A stretch of 64,000 bases of DNA from Flavobacterium sp. YJ01 (GTDB lineage: Bacteria; Bacteroidota; Bacteroidia; Flavobacteriales; Flavobacteriaceae). Made by a program: the position numbers and the translations under genes. This document shows positions 33,266 to 41,710 of the stretch, piece after piece (position 1 is the stretch's first letter; each line of letters begins with the position of its first letter). The notes beneath the pieces were generated by a model. The model saw nothing but the letters and a program-made list of their open reading frames with translations, was not told where the DNA came from and made no database searches. The stretch covers positions 4,154,001-4,218,000 of the forward strand of contig NZ_CP119757.1 in NCBI RefSeq assembly GCF_029320955.1. Reading direction: 5' to 3'.

Positions 33266-34387
33266 ATGAAACAAGCAATCATAAATGCGGTCGTGCATAC
33301 AGGTGAAGAAATAATTGAAAATGGAGTTGTAATTGTAGAAAACGGAAAAATTATTTCAGTTCAAAAAGAAGCTCCAAATGATATCGAAACAATAGATTTG
33401 CAAGGAAATCATCTTTCGGTTGGATTTATAGATATTCAGATAAACGGAGGAGAAAAATACTATTTCAGTCAAACTCCAAATGAAGAAACAATTCAGGATA
33501 TTTACGACGCAAGTATGAAATACGGTACAACTCAGGTTTTGCCTTGCTTGATTTCATCTTCAAAAGAAACTATTTTAAAAGGAATTGAAGCCATTCGCGA
33601 ATACATGAAAAAGCACAATAATGGTGTAATCGGAATGCATTTGGAAGGACCATTTTTGAATCCGTTAAGACGTGGCGCGCATAGTATTGATCAGGTTAGA
33701 AAACCTACAAACGAAGAACTTCAAGAAATAATTAGTAAAGGGAAAGATGTTATAAAAGTAATTACGATTGCTCCAGAATGTTTTACAGAAGAACAATTGC
33801 AAATGCTTATTGAAAGCGGAATCACAATTTCCATCGGGCATTCGACCATTACACATAAAGAAGCACAATTTTATTTTTCTAAAGGAATAAATTTAGTAAC
33901 CCATTTATTCAATGCAATGACACAATTCGGTCACCGCGAACCTGGTTTAGTCGGAGCTGTTTTTGAAAATGAAGAAGTTTATGCTCCTGTTATTTTAGAT
34001 GGCGTTCATTGCGATTATGCTGCCGCAAAAATAGCGTACAAGGTAAAACAAGAAAAATTCTTCTTGATTAGCGATGCCACTTTTTTAGGACGAAAAATAG
34101 CCAATTTCAAATGGGATAACTTTGATGCTCATTTAGTAGATGGTTTTTATAGAAATGAAGACGGCAATCTCGCAGGCGCAACAATATCAATGACAGAAGC
34201 GGTGCAAAATGCTTTTAACAACTTAAATGTTTCTGCAGATGAAGCTATAAAAATGGCAACAACAAGGGTAGCCGCTGCAATTGGAATGAAAGAAAAAATC
34301 GGAAAAATAGAATCTGGATTTCCTGCTTCTTTTGTAAAATTCAATAATGATTTATCAAAAATCGAAACCTTAGATTTGACTTTTTAA
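33266..34387 (+). CDS. nagA: N-acetylglucosamine-6-phosphate deacetylase
   Basis: This 373-residue amidohydrolase removes acetate from GlcNAc-6-P to give glucosamine-6-P in amino sugar and cell-wall recycling. Typical NagA features are GFIDIQINGG, the metal-binding GMHLEGPFLNPLRRGAH, the substrate loop SIGHSTI, THLFNAMTQFGHREPG, LDGVHCDY and the catalytic Asp in FLISDAT. The length is normal for the family. The gene is monocistronic, with a terminator before it and a promoter-like gap after it; TAAATTTG at 33238-33245 may be its -7 element. No nagB or nag transporter is adjacent. Confidence 0.93.
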   Translation: MKQAIINAVVHTGEEIIENGVVIVENGKIISVQKEAPNDIETIDLQGNHLSVGFIDIQINGGEKYYFSQTPNEETIQDIYDASMKYGTTQVLPCLISSSKETILKGIEAIREYMKKHNNGVIGMHLEGPFLNPLRRGAHSIDQVRKPTNEELQEIISKGKDVIKVITIAPECFTEEQLQMLIESGITISIGHSTITHKEAQFYFSKGINLVTHLFNAMTQFGHREPGLVGAVFENEEVYAPVILDGVHCDYAAAKIAYKVKQEKFFLISDATFLGRKIANFKWDNFDAHLVDGFYRNEDGNLAGATISMTEAVQNAFNNLNVSADEAIKMATTRVAAAIGMKEKIGKIESGFPASFVKFNNDLSKIETLDLTF

Positions 34388-34467
34388 GGCTTTAAAAACT
34401 GTTGATTAAGTATCGTTACTGTTGACAAAACTTACTTTTAGTGGTTTTTAAATTCATACTTTTCTTT

Positions 34468-34505
34468 CAATATGCTTGTTTTTAAAAAGCATATTGATAG
34501 TTTTG
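34468..34505 (+). promoter_or_regulatory. Promoter with a perfect 10-base inverted repeat in its spacer
   Basis: A -33 TTG (34476-34478) and a -7 TAGTTTTG (34498-34505) are 19 bases apart, a good match to the flavobacterial promoter. The inverted repeat CAATATGCTT (34468-34477) / AAGCATATTG (34487-34496) overlaps the -33 element and the spacer. A dimeric repressor bound there would block RNA polymerase. Confidence 0.65.
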
Positions 34506-34539
34506 TAGCATATTTAACCCCAAACCTACTTACTTAACG

Positions 34540-35754
34540 ATGAGAAAAAAAGCTCACTTTTTTGTACTTGCTATTTTGGCAAGTATTGTTTTTGGTTGCA
34601 GTGAGGATGGCGATACCTACCAGCCAACTTATCTGCCAAGCATTGATGCCACAGCTTTACCAAGCGAAAACCATCCGATGACAATGTTTGAAGATAATGA
34701 AAGTCCTTCAAAAATGTACGACAAAACAGATCGATGGTTTAGAGTCAACGAACCGTTTCAAATTATTCAAAAGGGAAAAGATTCTGTACAGGTTTCCCTT
34801 TATTCTCCAGTCGGACTTACTAATGTAAAAGTGTATGCGAAATTGCCCAATTATGACAAAAAATTTCTGCTGTACAGCTTCTCTAAAGTTCCAGCTTTTC
34901 ATCGTTCGTTTCATAAAATTCCATTAACAGATAAGAAAAACGATTATTTGTTAGAAAGCGGTAACACGGTTACGATTGATAAAATTGATGGATTTTCTTC
35001 CGGAGCAATCGAATTCTCTGTAGAATCTGATGATCCTTTATTTCAAAAATTCAAAAAAATAAAATCAAATCATTTGGTTCAGTTTCATGATGGCTATCAT
35101 ATTAATGAATTAGGAAAATTTCTTCCGATGAATCCGGTTCTGGCTAAGGAAGCCATTACAATGATTATTAATTATTCTTACGCATTAAGTCATCCGTTGT
35201 ATTACAGCACTTTTACCAATTTTGATAAATACAAGCAAGAACAAGCTGCAACAGTAGGAACTGCTATAAACGGAGCCTTAAATTGGCATGGAAATGCAGA
35301 AGATACAAACGGCGTTTATGATTATTTAACGAAAGACGAAATCGAGAAAATCTACTGGAATTATTTAGATAAAAGAACAATTTATATGGCAATGGTCGGA
35401 GGAGATTCTGCTTGGGGCGGTGGAAATTTAGCTTCGCAATGGGAATCGGGTTACGTAACCGGACATTGGGTAGGAGAGATGTCGGTTTGGTCGCACGAGT
35501 ATTCGCATCATATTGGTTTCAGCCACAGCAGTAACTTGGCCAATAGTGGCGAAGGCGGCGGGCAGCAAGAAATGCTAACCCATTTTTATAAGTATTTAAT
35601 TTATTTGAACGACCTTCCTTTTACCGATTCAGATGTTTTAAAAACATGGTCAAAAACAAATTATTTGACTGGAACTTACAAAAAGCCAGTTTTTACTATC
35701 AATCCGAAGAATCCATTTTTGCTGAAATATAAAGGTGAAGGAAAATGGAATTAA
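34540..35754 (+). CDS. Zinc metallopeptidase-like lipoprotein (metzincin motif)
   Basis: This 404-residue lipoprotein (lipobox IVFGCSEDGD, Cys near 21) has the extended zinc motif HEYSHHIGFSH near residue 323. This fits HExxHxxGxxH of metzincins, with three His ligands and the catalytic Glu. The upstream part (about 30-200) has no domain I can name; it looks like an all-beta pre-domain. The segment GGDSAWGGGNLASQWESG precedes the motif. It probably cleaves protein or peptide at the cell surface. It overlaps the reading region of a partner lipoprotein and is controlled by the palindrome promoter upstream. Confidence 0.78.
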   Translation: MRKKAHFFVLAILASIVFGCSEDGDTYQPTYLPSIDATALPSENHPMTMFEDNESPSKMYDKTDRWFRVNEPFQIIQKGKDSVQVSLYSPVGLTNVKVYAKLPNYDKKFLLYSFSKVPAFHRSFHKIPLTDKKNDYLLESGNTVTIDKIDGFSSGAIEFSVESDDPLFQKFKKIKSNHLVQFHDGYHINELGKFLPMNPVLAKEAITMIINYSYALSHPLYYSTFTNFDKYKQEQAATVGTAINGALNWHGNAEDTNGVYDYLTKDEIEKIYWNYLDKRTIYMAMVGGDSAWGGGNLASQWESGYVTGHWVGEMSVWSHEYSHHIGFSHSSNLANSGEGGGQQEMLTHFYKYLIYLNDLPFTDSDVLKTWSKTNYLTGTYKKPVFTINPKNPFLLKYKGEGKWN

Positions 35755-35768
35755 AATATAAATTAAGT

Positions 35769-36773
35769 ATGAAACATATTTTGCCCTTAATTCTTGCGCT
35801 TTGTTTTTTTACAAATTGCAGTAAAGACGATATCGAATCTAAAAATTACGATTATTATTACCCAACCGATGAAGCTTCAATTACAACCGAAAATATTCCA
35901 GGAAGCACTGTAACATTTGATCCGAAAGGAATTGCGATTTCGAATGATAAATTATATGTTGTAAATGGAGATGTTTTGGAAGTTTTTAATGCTCTAACAT
36001 TAGCTCATATCAAAACAATTAAAGAGTATACAAAAGGAGCAACTACGATTCCTCTAACAAGTCTGACTTCGGTTTCTATTGATAAAGGACGCATTTACGT
36101 TGGAAGCACAGAATCTAGATTATTTGTTTTTGATGAAACTACAAATGCTGGAATAAGTACGGTTGGAAATGGTCAATGGTGGCAGACTTTTGTGCACGTT
36201 TTTGGTGTTGTTGTAAAAGACGGATTGGTATTCGTAAAAGAAAAAGAAAAATCGATAAAAGTATTTGAAACTTCTCAGATCACAGAAACCAGTGACTGGA
36301 ATTTAAAGCCTATTGCCAAATTAAGTACTTTAAATGGTTACACAGAAGTCTATTCTTTAGATGTTTATGGAGGAAATCTAGTAGTTGCAGGAAGAGATGC
36401 CAGAAGTTATTTGTATTACAATATTGCTAATATTAAAGCTAATGCAACAGCTTCATTAACAACGCCAATTGAGCCTGAAAAAGTTCAATTTGTAGATATA
36501 AAGCCAATTGCGGTTTCTTTTAGTAAAGATTGGGCGGTCACTTCAGAAATTGTCGGAAGTGCCTCTTATTTGAGATTGTATCCAAAAGAAGAATTTAATA
36601 AAAAGAATTACAAAGCAGTTGTAAATGTGTCTGATATTTTAGGAAAAAATCCATTTGGGACTATCGTAGGAACGGCACAGCTTAACGATCGTATTTTCCT
36701 GTCTGATAATACCAATAAAAAAATCAGAGTTATAAAACTAAATAAGTCTACAATTGCAGAACAAAATAATTAA
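35769..36773 (+). CDS. Propeller-like lipoprotein of unknown function
   Basis: This protein of about 334 residues starts at ATG 35769 to give a proper lipoprotein signal (LALCFFTNCSKDD). An alternative ATG at 35745, overlapping the end of the protease gene, would add eight residues. The mature part has repeated four-stranded blades (GIAISNDKLYVVNGD, SVSIDKGRIYVGSTES, VFGVVVKDGLVFVKEK, SLDVYGGNLVVAGRD), consistent with a WD/NHL-like beta-propeller. No catalytic signature is seen. It is co-transcribed with the metzincin lipoprotein and may present or inhibit it. Confidence 0.75.
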   Translation: MKHILPLILALCFFTNCSKDDIESKNYDYYYPTDEASITTENIPGSTVTFDPKGIAISNDKLYVVNGDVLEVFNALTLAHIKTIKEYTKGATTIPLTSLTSVSIDKGRIYVGSTESRLFVFDETTNAGISTVGNGQWWQTFVHVFGVVVKDGLVFVKEKEKSIKVFETSQITETSDWNLKPIAKLSTLNGYTEVYSLDVYGGNLVVAGRDARSYLYYNIANIKANATASLTTPIEPEKVQFVDIKPIAVSFSKDWAVTSEIVGSASYLRLYPKEEFNKKNYKAVVNVSDILGKNPFGTIVGTAQLNDRIFLSDNTNKKIRVIKLNKSTIAEQNN

Positions 36774-36797
36774 TTGATTTTTTGTTTTAAAGTTTTA

Positions 36798-36832
36798 AAG
36801 CCTGTAAATAAATTATTTACAGGCTTTTTTTT
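36798..36832 (+). terminator. Terminator of the metzincin/propeller pair
   Basis: AAGCCTGTAAATA pairs with TATTTACAGGCTT around a 3-base loop and is followed by a long T run. Confidence 0.9.
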
Positions 36833-36915
36833 ATTTCAAAATATTGATATTCAGTATTTTATTTGGTTTTAATTAGTTCTTTTTAAAATAAAAACTAAAA
36901 AAACACAAACAAAAC

Positions 36916-36947
36916 TTGACTAATTCGGTAGAATTAGTATATATTTG
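36916..36947 (+). promoter_or_regulatory. Promoter of the SAM riboswitch transcript
   Basis: A -33 TTG (36916-36918) and a -7 TATATTTG (36940-36947, TAnnTTTG exactly) are separated by 21 bases. Transcription should start near 36953, about 20 bases before the aptamer. Confidence 0.75.
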
Positions 36948-36971
36948 TATCGCAGAAAAATTATAAAATGA

Positions 36972-37072
36972 TACTTATCCAGAAAGACTGAGGGAATAGG
37001 CCCGATGAAGTCTTAGCAACCTGTTGCCAAATAAGGTGCTAAATCCTTCCCGCTTTGCGGGACAGATAAGAA
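36972..37072 (+). promoter_or_regulatory. SAM-I (S-box) riboswitch aptamer
   Basis: The conserved core is clear: CTTATC (36974-36979) and GATAAG (37065-37070) form P1. Between them are GAGGGAAT, AGGCCCGATGAAGTCTTAG, CAACC, and GGTGCTAAATCC, in the order and spacing of SAM-I. P4 is TCCCGC TTT GCGGGA (about 37048-37062). SAM binding normally favours a terminator and shuts off sulfur amino acid genes. The element stands upstream of a 30-residue ORF and a TlpA-like gene rather than a known methionine synthesis gene. Confidence 0.93.
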
Positions 37073-37092
37073 AAAGATTTGCTCAAAATCTG

Positions 37093-37125
37093 AATAAGGT
37101 CAATATTAGAAAACTTTATTTTTTT
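37093..37125 (+). terminator. Probable expression platform of the SAM riboswitch
   Basis: AATAAGGT (37093-37100) pairs with ACTTTATT (37113-37120) with one wobble and is followed by five T. It sits 23 bases after the aptamer and ends 4 bases before the next ATG. It is AU-rich and weak, so translational control is also possible. Confidence 0.5.
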
Positions 37126-37128
37126 AAA

Positions 37129-37221
37129 ATGAAAACAGATACTATTTATGCCGGTTATGAACTTTTGAATTCGATGTTTGAAGAAAATAGTCTTGCTGTT
37201 TTTCGAATGCGAAAGCATTAA
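37129..37221 (+). CDS. Short ORF (30 residues) directly after the SAM riboswitch
   Basis: ATG 37129 opens a 30-codon frame starting MKTDTIYAGYELLNSMFEEN. No family is recognised and it has no signal peptide. It is the first frame a ribosome meets when the riboswitch is open. Its position suggests either a small protein controlled by SAM or a remnant of a lost sulfur gene. A second tiny frame (37250-37291, beginning MLMACTL) follows before the TlpA gene. Confidence is limited by length. Confidence 0.4.
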   Translation: MKTDTIYAGYELLNSMFEENSLAVFRMRKH

Positions 37222-37310
37222 CAAATCACATAAATTTTCTTTTAATAAAATGCTAATGGCTTGCACATTGGCCACAAATTCTTTTGTCTAATTCTAAAAC
37301 TAAAAATAAA

Positions 37311-38300
37311 ATGAAAAAAATAATACTAGGTTTTGCCTTATTTCTTGCAGCTTTTCAAACTCAGGCGCAAGAAAGTAACTTGCAATTAAAAGGAACAGTT
37401 GTAGATACCGTTGCACAATATGTTTATTTGCAAAAGTTTCATAATAAAATGTTTACCACAATTGATTCTGTAAAAGTAAAAGACGGAAATTTTGTTTTTA
37501 AAACTAAAGTTAAAACACCAGAATTATACGGTTTAAGTGTAAATACAGCAGATTCTCCGTTGTATATTTTTCTTGAAGAAGGACCAATTACAGTTAAACT
37601 AAGTCCAAGAAAATATTATACAAATTCTGTTGTTGAGGGTTCTGAAACACAAAATTTATTTGAAACATACAAAAAAACAAAAGAAGTAGAAATCAGTAAA
37701 TTCATTACAGAACATCCAAAATCGATTGTTTCGGCTTATGTTTTATACAGAAATTGGTCGTACCGCTTAACGCCTGAACAGATTACACAAAATATTGCTT
37801 TACTGGATAAAAGCCTTCAAAATATCACTTACGTGAAAGAACTAAAAGAACTGGCTATTGTACTTGACGGTTTAGCAGTTGGAAAAAAAGCTCCTGATTT
37901 TACGGCAAATAATCCTGATGGAAAAGCGATTCGTTTTTCTGAAAACTTAAATGGATACACTTTAGTAGATTTCTGGGCTTCTTGGTGCGGTCCATGCCGA
38001 AGAGAAAATCCAAATATCGTGGCAGCTTACAAAGAATTTCACGATAAAGGATTTAATATAATCGCTATTTCTTTAGACAAAAAGAAAGAAAATTGGATTA
38101 AAGGAATTCAAGATGACAATTTAACTTGGACTCACGTTTCAGATTTACTTTTCTGGAATAGTGCCGTTGCAAAATTATATGGTGTGAGAGCTATTCCCGC
38201 CAATTATCTGGTAGATTCTAAAGGAATTATTGTTGCAAAAAATCTTCACGGAGAAGAATTGCAAGCTACACTTAAATCGCTTTTAGAAAATAAAATTTAA
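37311..38300 (+). CDS. TlpA/redoxin-family protein with DUF4369-like N-terminus, under SAM riboswitch
   Basis: This 329-residue exported protein starts at ATG 37311, which begins the signal peptide MKKIILGFALFLAAFQTQAQ. An N-terminal DUF4369-like beta domain (about 22-115) is followed by a helical linker and a C-terminal redoxin domain (about 185-329). The active site is DFWASWCGPCRRENPN, with cis-Pro in VRAIPANYLV. It reduces disulfides or peroxides in the periplasm. It is the first sizeable gene after the SAM-I riboswitch, which suggests its expression rises when SAM is low. A dispersed repeat separates it from the next gene. Confidence 0.88.
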   Translation: MKKIILGFALFLAAFQTQAQESNLQLKGTVVDTVAQYVYLQKFHNKMFTTIDSVKVKDGNFVFKTKVKTPELYGLSVNTADSPLYIFLEEGPITVKLSPRKYYTNSVVEGSETQNLFETYKKTKEVEISKFITEHPKSIVSAYVLYRNWSYRLTPEQITQNIALLDKSLQNITYVKELKELAIVLDGLAVGKKAPDFTANNPDGKAIRFSENLNGYTLVDFWASWCGPCRRENPNIVAAYKEFHDKGFNIIAISLDKKKENWIKGIQDDNLTWTHVSDLLFWNSAVAKLYGVRAIPANYLVDSKGIIVAKNLHGEELQATLKSLLENKI

Positions 38301-38320
38301 GAAAGAAAATACACAATTTT

Positions 38321-38420
38321 GTCATCCTGACGAAGGAAGGATCTTCACAAGAAACTCCACACAGAAAATCACCAATCTTTGTTGATTTTGCAACAAAGAT
38401 TCCTCGTTCCTCAGAATGAC
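38321..38420. repeat. Dispersed palindromic repeat (GTCATCCTGA type)
   Basis: Outer arms GTCATCCTGACGAAGGAAGG (from 38321) and CCTCGTTCCTCAGAATGAC (to 38420) are imperfect inverted repeats. A perfect internal hairpin, AATCTTTGTTG / CAACAAAGATT (38374-38384 and 38391-38401), lies between. Similar GTCATCCTGA palindromes are common between genes in Bacteroidota. Confidence 0.75.
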
Positions 38421-38477
38421 AAGATTGCGGAAATTCAACCAATAATACAATTTGTTAATTAAAAAAATGCTAGGGAA

Positions 38478-39956
38478 ATGAATGCTATTGAGCCAACTAC
38501 AAAAACAACAGAATCTGAGTGTTACTTTTCTAAATTTAGAGAAAACACCGTAGGAATAGATCATACTTTCGAATCGGTTTACGGAGAACAAAATTTGATT
38601 TACGCAGATTGGGTTGCCAGCGGAAGATTATACACGCCAATTGAAGATATTATGCGCCATAAAATAGGTCCGATGATTGCCAATACGCATTCACTTTCTA
38701 GTCAGACAGGAAAAACTTCTACTTACGCATACAATTACGCCAGAGATATTATTAAAAAATCGGTTAATGCAAATCAATATGATGTTTTGGTTACAACGGG
38801 AACTGGAATGACTGCTGCATTATCTAAACTTCAGCGTATTATTGGTTTGAGAAAAACGTATGAAAATGAAAACGAAAAACCAGTAGTTTTCATTACACAT
38901 ATGGAACATCATTCCAACCAAGTTCCATGGTACGAAACCAATGCCGATGTTGTGATTTTGCCTGCTGATGAAAATAATTTGGTAGATCCTAAAATTCTTT
39001 CGACAGAAATAAAAAAATATGCCGATAGAAGTTTGAAAATCGGTTCGTTTACAGCTTGTTCTAATGTTACAGGAATTATAACACCTTATCACGAATTAGC
39101 CAAAATCATGCATCAGAATGGAGGATTGTGTTTTGTAGATTTTGCGGCTTCAGCTCCGTATGTCAAAATCGATATGCATCCAAAGGATCCAGAACAGCAA
39201 TTGGATGCGATTTTCTTTTCGCCTCATAAATTTTTGGGTGGACCTGGAACTTGCGGTATTTTGGTTTTCAACGAAAAATTATACCAATCTGATTTTCCAG
39301 ATAATCCCGGCGGCGGAAATGTAAAATGGACCAATCCGTTAGGAAATTATTGTTACAGCGATGTGATAGAAGTGAGAGAAGATGGCGGAACTCCAGGATT
39401 TTTGCAAGTAATTAGAGCAGCTTTGGCTTTAGAATTAAAAGAAAAAATGGGAGTAGAGCAGATTGCAAAAAGAGAAAAAGAACTTTTAGATCTGTGTTTT
39501 TCTAAACTTCAAAAAATACAAGGTCTTTCTATTTTGGGAGATTTAAAAAGCAAACGAATTGGCTGTGTTTCATTTGTAATTGAAGATATTCACTACAATT
39601 TAATCGTAAGATTATTAAATGACCGTTTCGGAATCCAGACTCGCGGCGGTTGGTCGTGTGCGAGTACCTATGCGCATTATTTGTTCAATATTGATGAAAA
39701 ACGTTCTAGAGCGATTACGACAGAATTATTAGAGAAAAATCAAACCAATAAACCGGGCTGGGTTCGTTTATCACTTCATCCAATAACGACAGATGAGGAA
39801 CTTTTATTTATCTGTGATGCCATCCAGCAAGTGGCTTCGAATTATAAAAAATGGCAGAAAGATTACGAATATAATCCTGCAACAAACGAATTTGAAAATC
39901 CAAGAATTAAAGATACCATCGAAAGAGAAGTAAACGAATGGTTTGAGTTGGATTAA
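38478..39956 (+). CDS. Class V aminotransferase, cysteine desulfurase-like
   Basis: This 492-residue PLP enzyme of the class V fold has the PLP lysine in FFSPHKFLGGPGTCG (about residue 251) and the substrate-side THMEHHSNQVPW, typical of SufS/NifS relatives. The sequence TRGGWSCAS (about residue 394) fits the RxGxxC pattern holding the persulfide cysteine of group II desulfurases. It is longer than SufS (about 405), with an extra C-terminal tail rich in charged residues. It may release sulfur from cysteine or a related compound. Its place in a SAM-controlled sulfur island supports this, but other class V reactions are possible. MDR and cupin genes follow closely. Confidence 0.85.
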   Translation: MNAIEPTTKTTESECYFSKFRENTVGIDHTFESVYGEQNLIYADWVASGRLYTPIEDIMRHKIGPMIANTHSLSSQTGKTSTYAYNYARDIIKKSVNANQYDVLVTTGTGMTAALSKLQRIIGLRKTYENENEKPVVFITHMEHHSNQVPWYETNADVVILPADENNLVDPKILSTEIKKYADRSLKIGSFTACSNVTGIITPYHELAKIMHQNGGLCFVDFAASAPYVKIDMHPKDPEQQLDAIFFSPHKFLGGPGTCGILVFNEKLYQSDFPDNPGGGNVKWTNPLGNYCYSDVIEVREDGGTPGFLQVIRAALALELKEKMGVEQIAKREKELLDLCFSKLQKIQGLSILGDLKSKRIGCVSFVIEDIHYNLIVRLLNDRFGIQTRGGWSCASTYAHYLFNIDEKRSRAITTELLEKNQTNKPGWVRLSLHPITTDEELLFICDAIQQVASNYKKWQKDYEYNPATNEFENPRIKDTIEREVNEWFELD

Positions 39957-39973
39957 GAAACTAATATTTAAAA

Positions 39974-40972
39974 ATGAAAGCAATTCTATTACAGGAAAAT
40001 CGTCAATTTCAGTTGGAAACAATTGCAACTCCGCAACCTGAACCACATCAAATTCAAGTACAAATTATTGCTTCTGGTTTTAATCCGATTGATTATCAAA
40101 TGACCGAAAATGGTTCTGAAAGAAAGCTTTTGCATTCTCCTATTTTAGGAAGAGAATTTTCAGGAATTATTACAAAAATCGGAGTGAATGTAAAGGATTT
40201 TAAAATTGGCGATGCTGTTTTTTGCGGTTCAGGAAGTATGGGTTCTAATGGAACTTATGCCGAATATATTTGCGTTCCTGAAGCCATTGCGGTAAAAAAG
40301 CCAAAAAATATTTCGTTTGAAGAAGCCGCTGCTATTCCATCAGCTGGATTAACGGCTTTGCAATCTTTTAAAAGAATGAAAGCTTCTCTGACGGATTCCA
40401 TACTAATAACAGGAGCGGCTGGTGGAGTTGGAAATTTATTTATAAAACTTTTGATAAGTAAAGGATTTTCAAACTTTTTAGTAACAGCTGGAAATGAAGA
40501 AAGTATAGCGTCTTTAATTAGTCTTGGCGTAAAGCCGCAACAAATCATTAATTATAATAAAGAGGAAATATTCGAAACGGCACTTTCATTAAACGGAAAT
40601 AAAAAATTTGATATTGCAGTAGATTTAGTCGGAAATAAAATTGCAGAAGTCGCAGCTAAACTCTTGAAAATAAACGGAACATATATAGACGTTACAAATT
40701 TTTCAACTCCAGAATCACGAAATATTCTTTTTTCGAGAGGAGCAACCATTCATACGATTTCGAATTATGCGTATGGCTTAGAAAAAAGATATGACTATTA
40801 TAAAAATGGCTTAATCGAGTTGGCGCAGTTGCTAGAAAATAAATTTATTACGCCACCCAATGTTTCCATAATTGGAGAATTAAACACAAGAACGGTCGTT
40901 AAAGCGCTGTGGTTATTGCGTGAAAACAAAACGTATGGAAAAAAAATAATTATGCAGATCAATAAAGAATGA
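39974..40972 (+). CDS. MDR-family NAD(P)-dependent oxidoreductase (quinone oxidoreductase type)
   Basis: This 332-residue medium-chain dehydrogenase/reductase begins MKAILLQENRQFQLETIATP. It has a GroES-like N-terminal domain (about 1-120, GFNPIDYQM and GREFSGIITKIG) and a Rossmann domain with the nucleotide-binding ITGAAGGVGN (about 148). The zinc ligands of alcohol dehydrogenases are missing, which fits the quinone oxidoreductase group. The substrate is unknown. It lies 17 bases after the class V aminotransferase and overlaps the cupin gene by 4 bases, so the three form one operon. Confidence 0.88.
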   Translation: MKAILLQENRQFQLETIATPQPEPHQIQVQIIASGFNPIDYQMTENGSERKLLHSPILGREFSGIITKIGVNVKDFKIGDAVFCGSGSMGSNGTYAEYICVPEAIAVKKPKNISFEEAAAIPSAGLTALQSFKRMKASLTDSILITGAAGGVGNLFIKLLISKGFSNFLVTAGNEESIASLISLGVKPQQIINYNKEEIFETALSLNGNKKFDIAVDLVGNKIAEVAAKLLKINGTYIDVTNFSTPESRNILFSRGATIHTISNYAYGLEKRYDYYKNGLIELAQLLENKFITPPNVSIIGELNTRTVVKALWLLRENKTYGKKIIMQINKE

Positions 40973-41439
40973 AAACAATACCAAGAAGAGTAATTACAGG
41001 AATTAAAAACGGAAAATCAATTATAGAAGAAGACGCAATTGTAACAAATGTCTCGGAACATTTTCCGGGTTTGATTATTTCTGATATTTGGTCAACAGAT
41101 AGTATACCTGCAAAATTCGAAGAAAATAGAATAGAAAATACCGCTTTTCCGAACACGCCAAAAAACGGAAGTTATTTTCGTTATGTACAAATTCCGCCAG
41201 ATAAAGATTTAGGAATTGTGGCACCCGAGGGACAGCCGCATCCGTTAATGCATCAAACTGATACTTTAGATTATATCATTATTATTTCTGGAGAAATTTA
41301 TTTGATTGTGGATGAAGAAGAAACATTACTTAAAGCGGGAGATATTGTAATTCAACGTGGTACCAATCATGCGTGGAGTAATCGTTCGGATTTGCATTGT
41401 ATTCAATTAGCAATTTTATTAGATGCCAAGAAGGATTAA
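40969..41439 (+). CDS. Cupin domain protein
   Basis: This 156-residue protein has a single cupin barrel in its C-terminal half (about 75-145): HPLMHQTDTLDYIIIISGEI followed by AGDIVIQRGTNHAW, giving the two His-rich metal motifs. The N-terminal part (ITGIKNGKSIIEEDAIVTN) resembles the lead segment of small cupins that bind metal and act as dioxygenases or small-molecule binders. It overlaps the MDR gene by ATGA, the usual sign of coupled translation. The substrate cannot be inferred, though a thiol oxidation role would fit the neighbours. Confidence 0.82.
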   Translation: MKTIPRRVITGIKNGKSIIEEDAIVTNVSEHFPGLIISDIWSTDSIPAKFEENRIENTAFPNTPKNGSYFRYVQIPPDKDLGIVAPEGQPHPLMHQTDTLDYIIIISGEIYLIVDEEETLLKAGDIVIQRGTNHAWSNRSDLHCIQLAILLDAKKD

Positions 41440-41500
41440 TTACGTTGCAAACGATATAGTAGTCTATTAGATTGATAGGAAAATAAAAGTTTTAATAGTT

Positions 41501-41535
41501 TTTGCATTAAAATTGAAAATAACTGCTTAAATTTG
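41501..41535 (+). promoter_or_regulatory. Promoter before the methionine-importer leader
   Basis: The -7 element TAAATTTG (41528-41535) matches TAnnTTTG. A TTTG at 41501-41504 is 23 bases upstream, slightly long for -33. Transcription would start about 5-7 bases downstream, at about 41541, so the leader ORF at 41544 would have almost no 5' untranslated region. Confidence 0.55.
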
Positions 41536-41543
41536 CAATCGCA

Positions 41544-41639
41544 ATGAGAAAAAACGACCAGAATATGAAGAATTATTATAACAGCACTATGATGTGCTGT
41601 ATTGTTGTAATGCAATTCTTTGAACTGGCTTCTATATAA
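41544..41639 (+). CDS. Leader peptide with Met-Met-Cys-Cys codons (attenuator)
   Basis: This 31-residue ORF opens MRKNDQNMKNYYNSTMMCCI and contains four further Met codons in total after the first (residues 8, 16, 17 and 23) and two adjacent Cys codons. The MMCC codons (41589-41600) lie inside a hairpin (ACAGCAC 41581-41587 / GTGCTGT 41594-41600). A Rho-independent terminator follows 18 bases after its stop and precedes metN. This is the layout of ribosome-stalling attenuation, where shortage of charged tRNA for Met or Cys would change RNA folding and let transcription into the methionine importer. The peptide itself probably has no other function. Confidence 0.7.
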   Translation: MRKNDQNMKNYYNSTMMCCIVVMQFFELASI

Positions 41640-41657
41640 AACTATATTATTGATCTC

Positions 41658-41694
41658 AAAAAGCCTTTCATAAATAGTTGAAAGGCTTTTTGTT
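41658..41694 (+). terminator. Attenuator terminator in front of metN
   Basis: AAAAAGCCTTTCA (41658-41670) pairs with TGAAAGGCTTTTT (41679-41691), an unbroken 13-base stem, followed by GTTTT. It lies between the leader peptide and the metN ATG 41711. I did not find a strong antiterminator by eye. Confidence 0.85.
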
Positions 41695-41710
41695 TTACCT
41701 TGATTACGAA

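Noticed and set aside
37250..37291. 13-residue ORF (starts MLMACTL) before tlpA
   Set aside because: Contains Met and Cys codons but no runs, no terminator and no promoter of its own; too short to support as a leader peptide.
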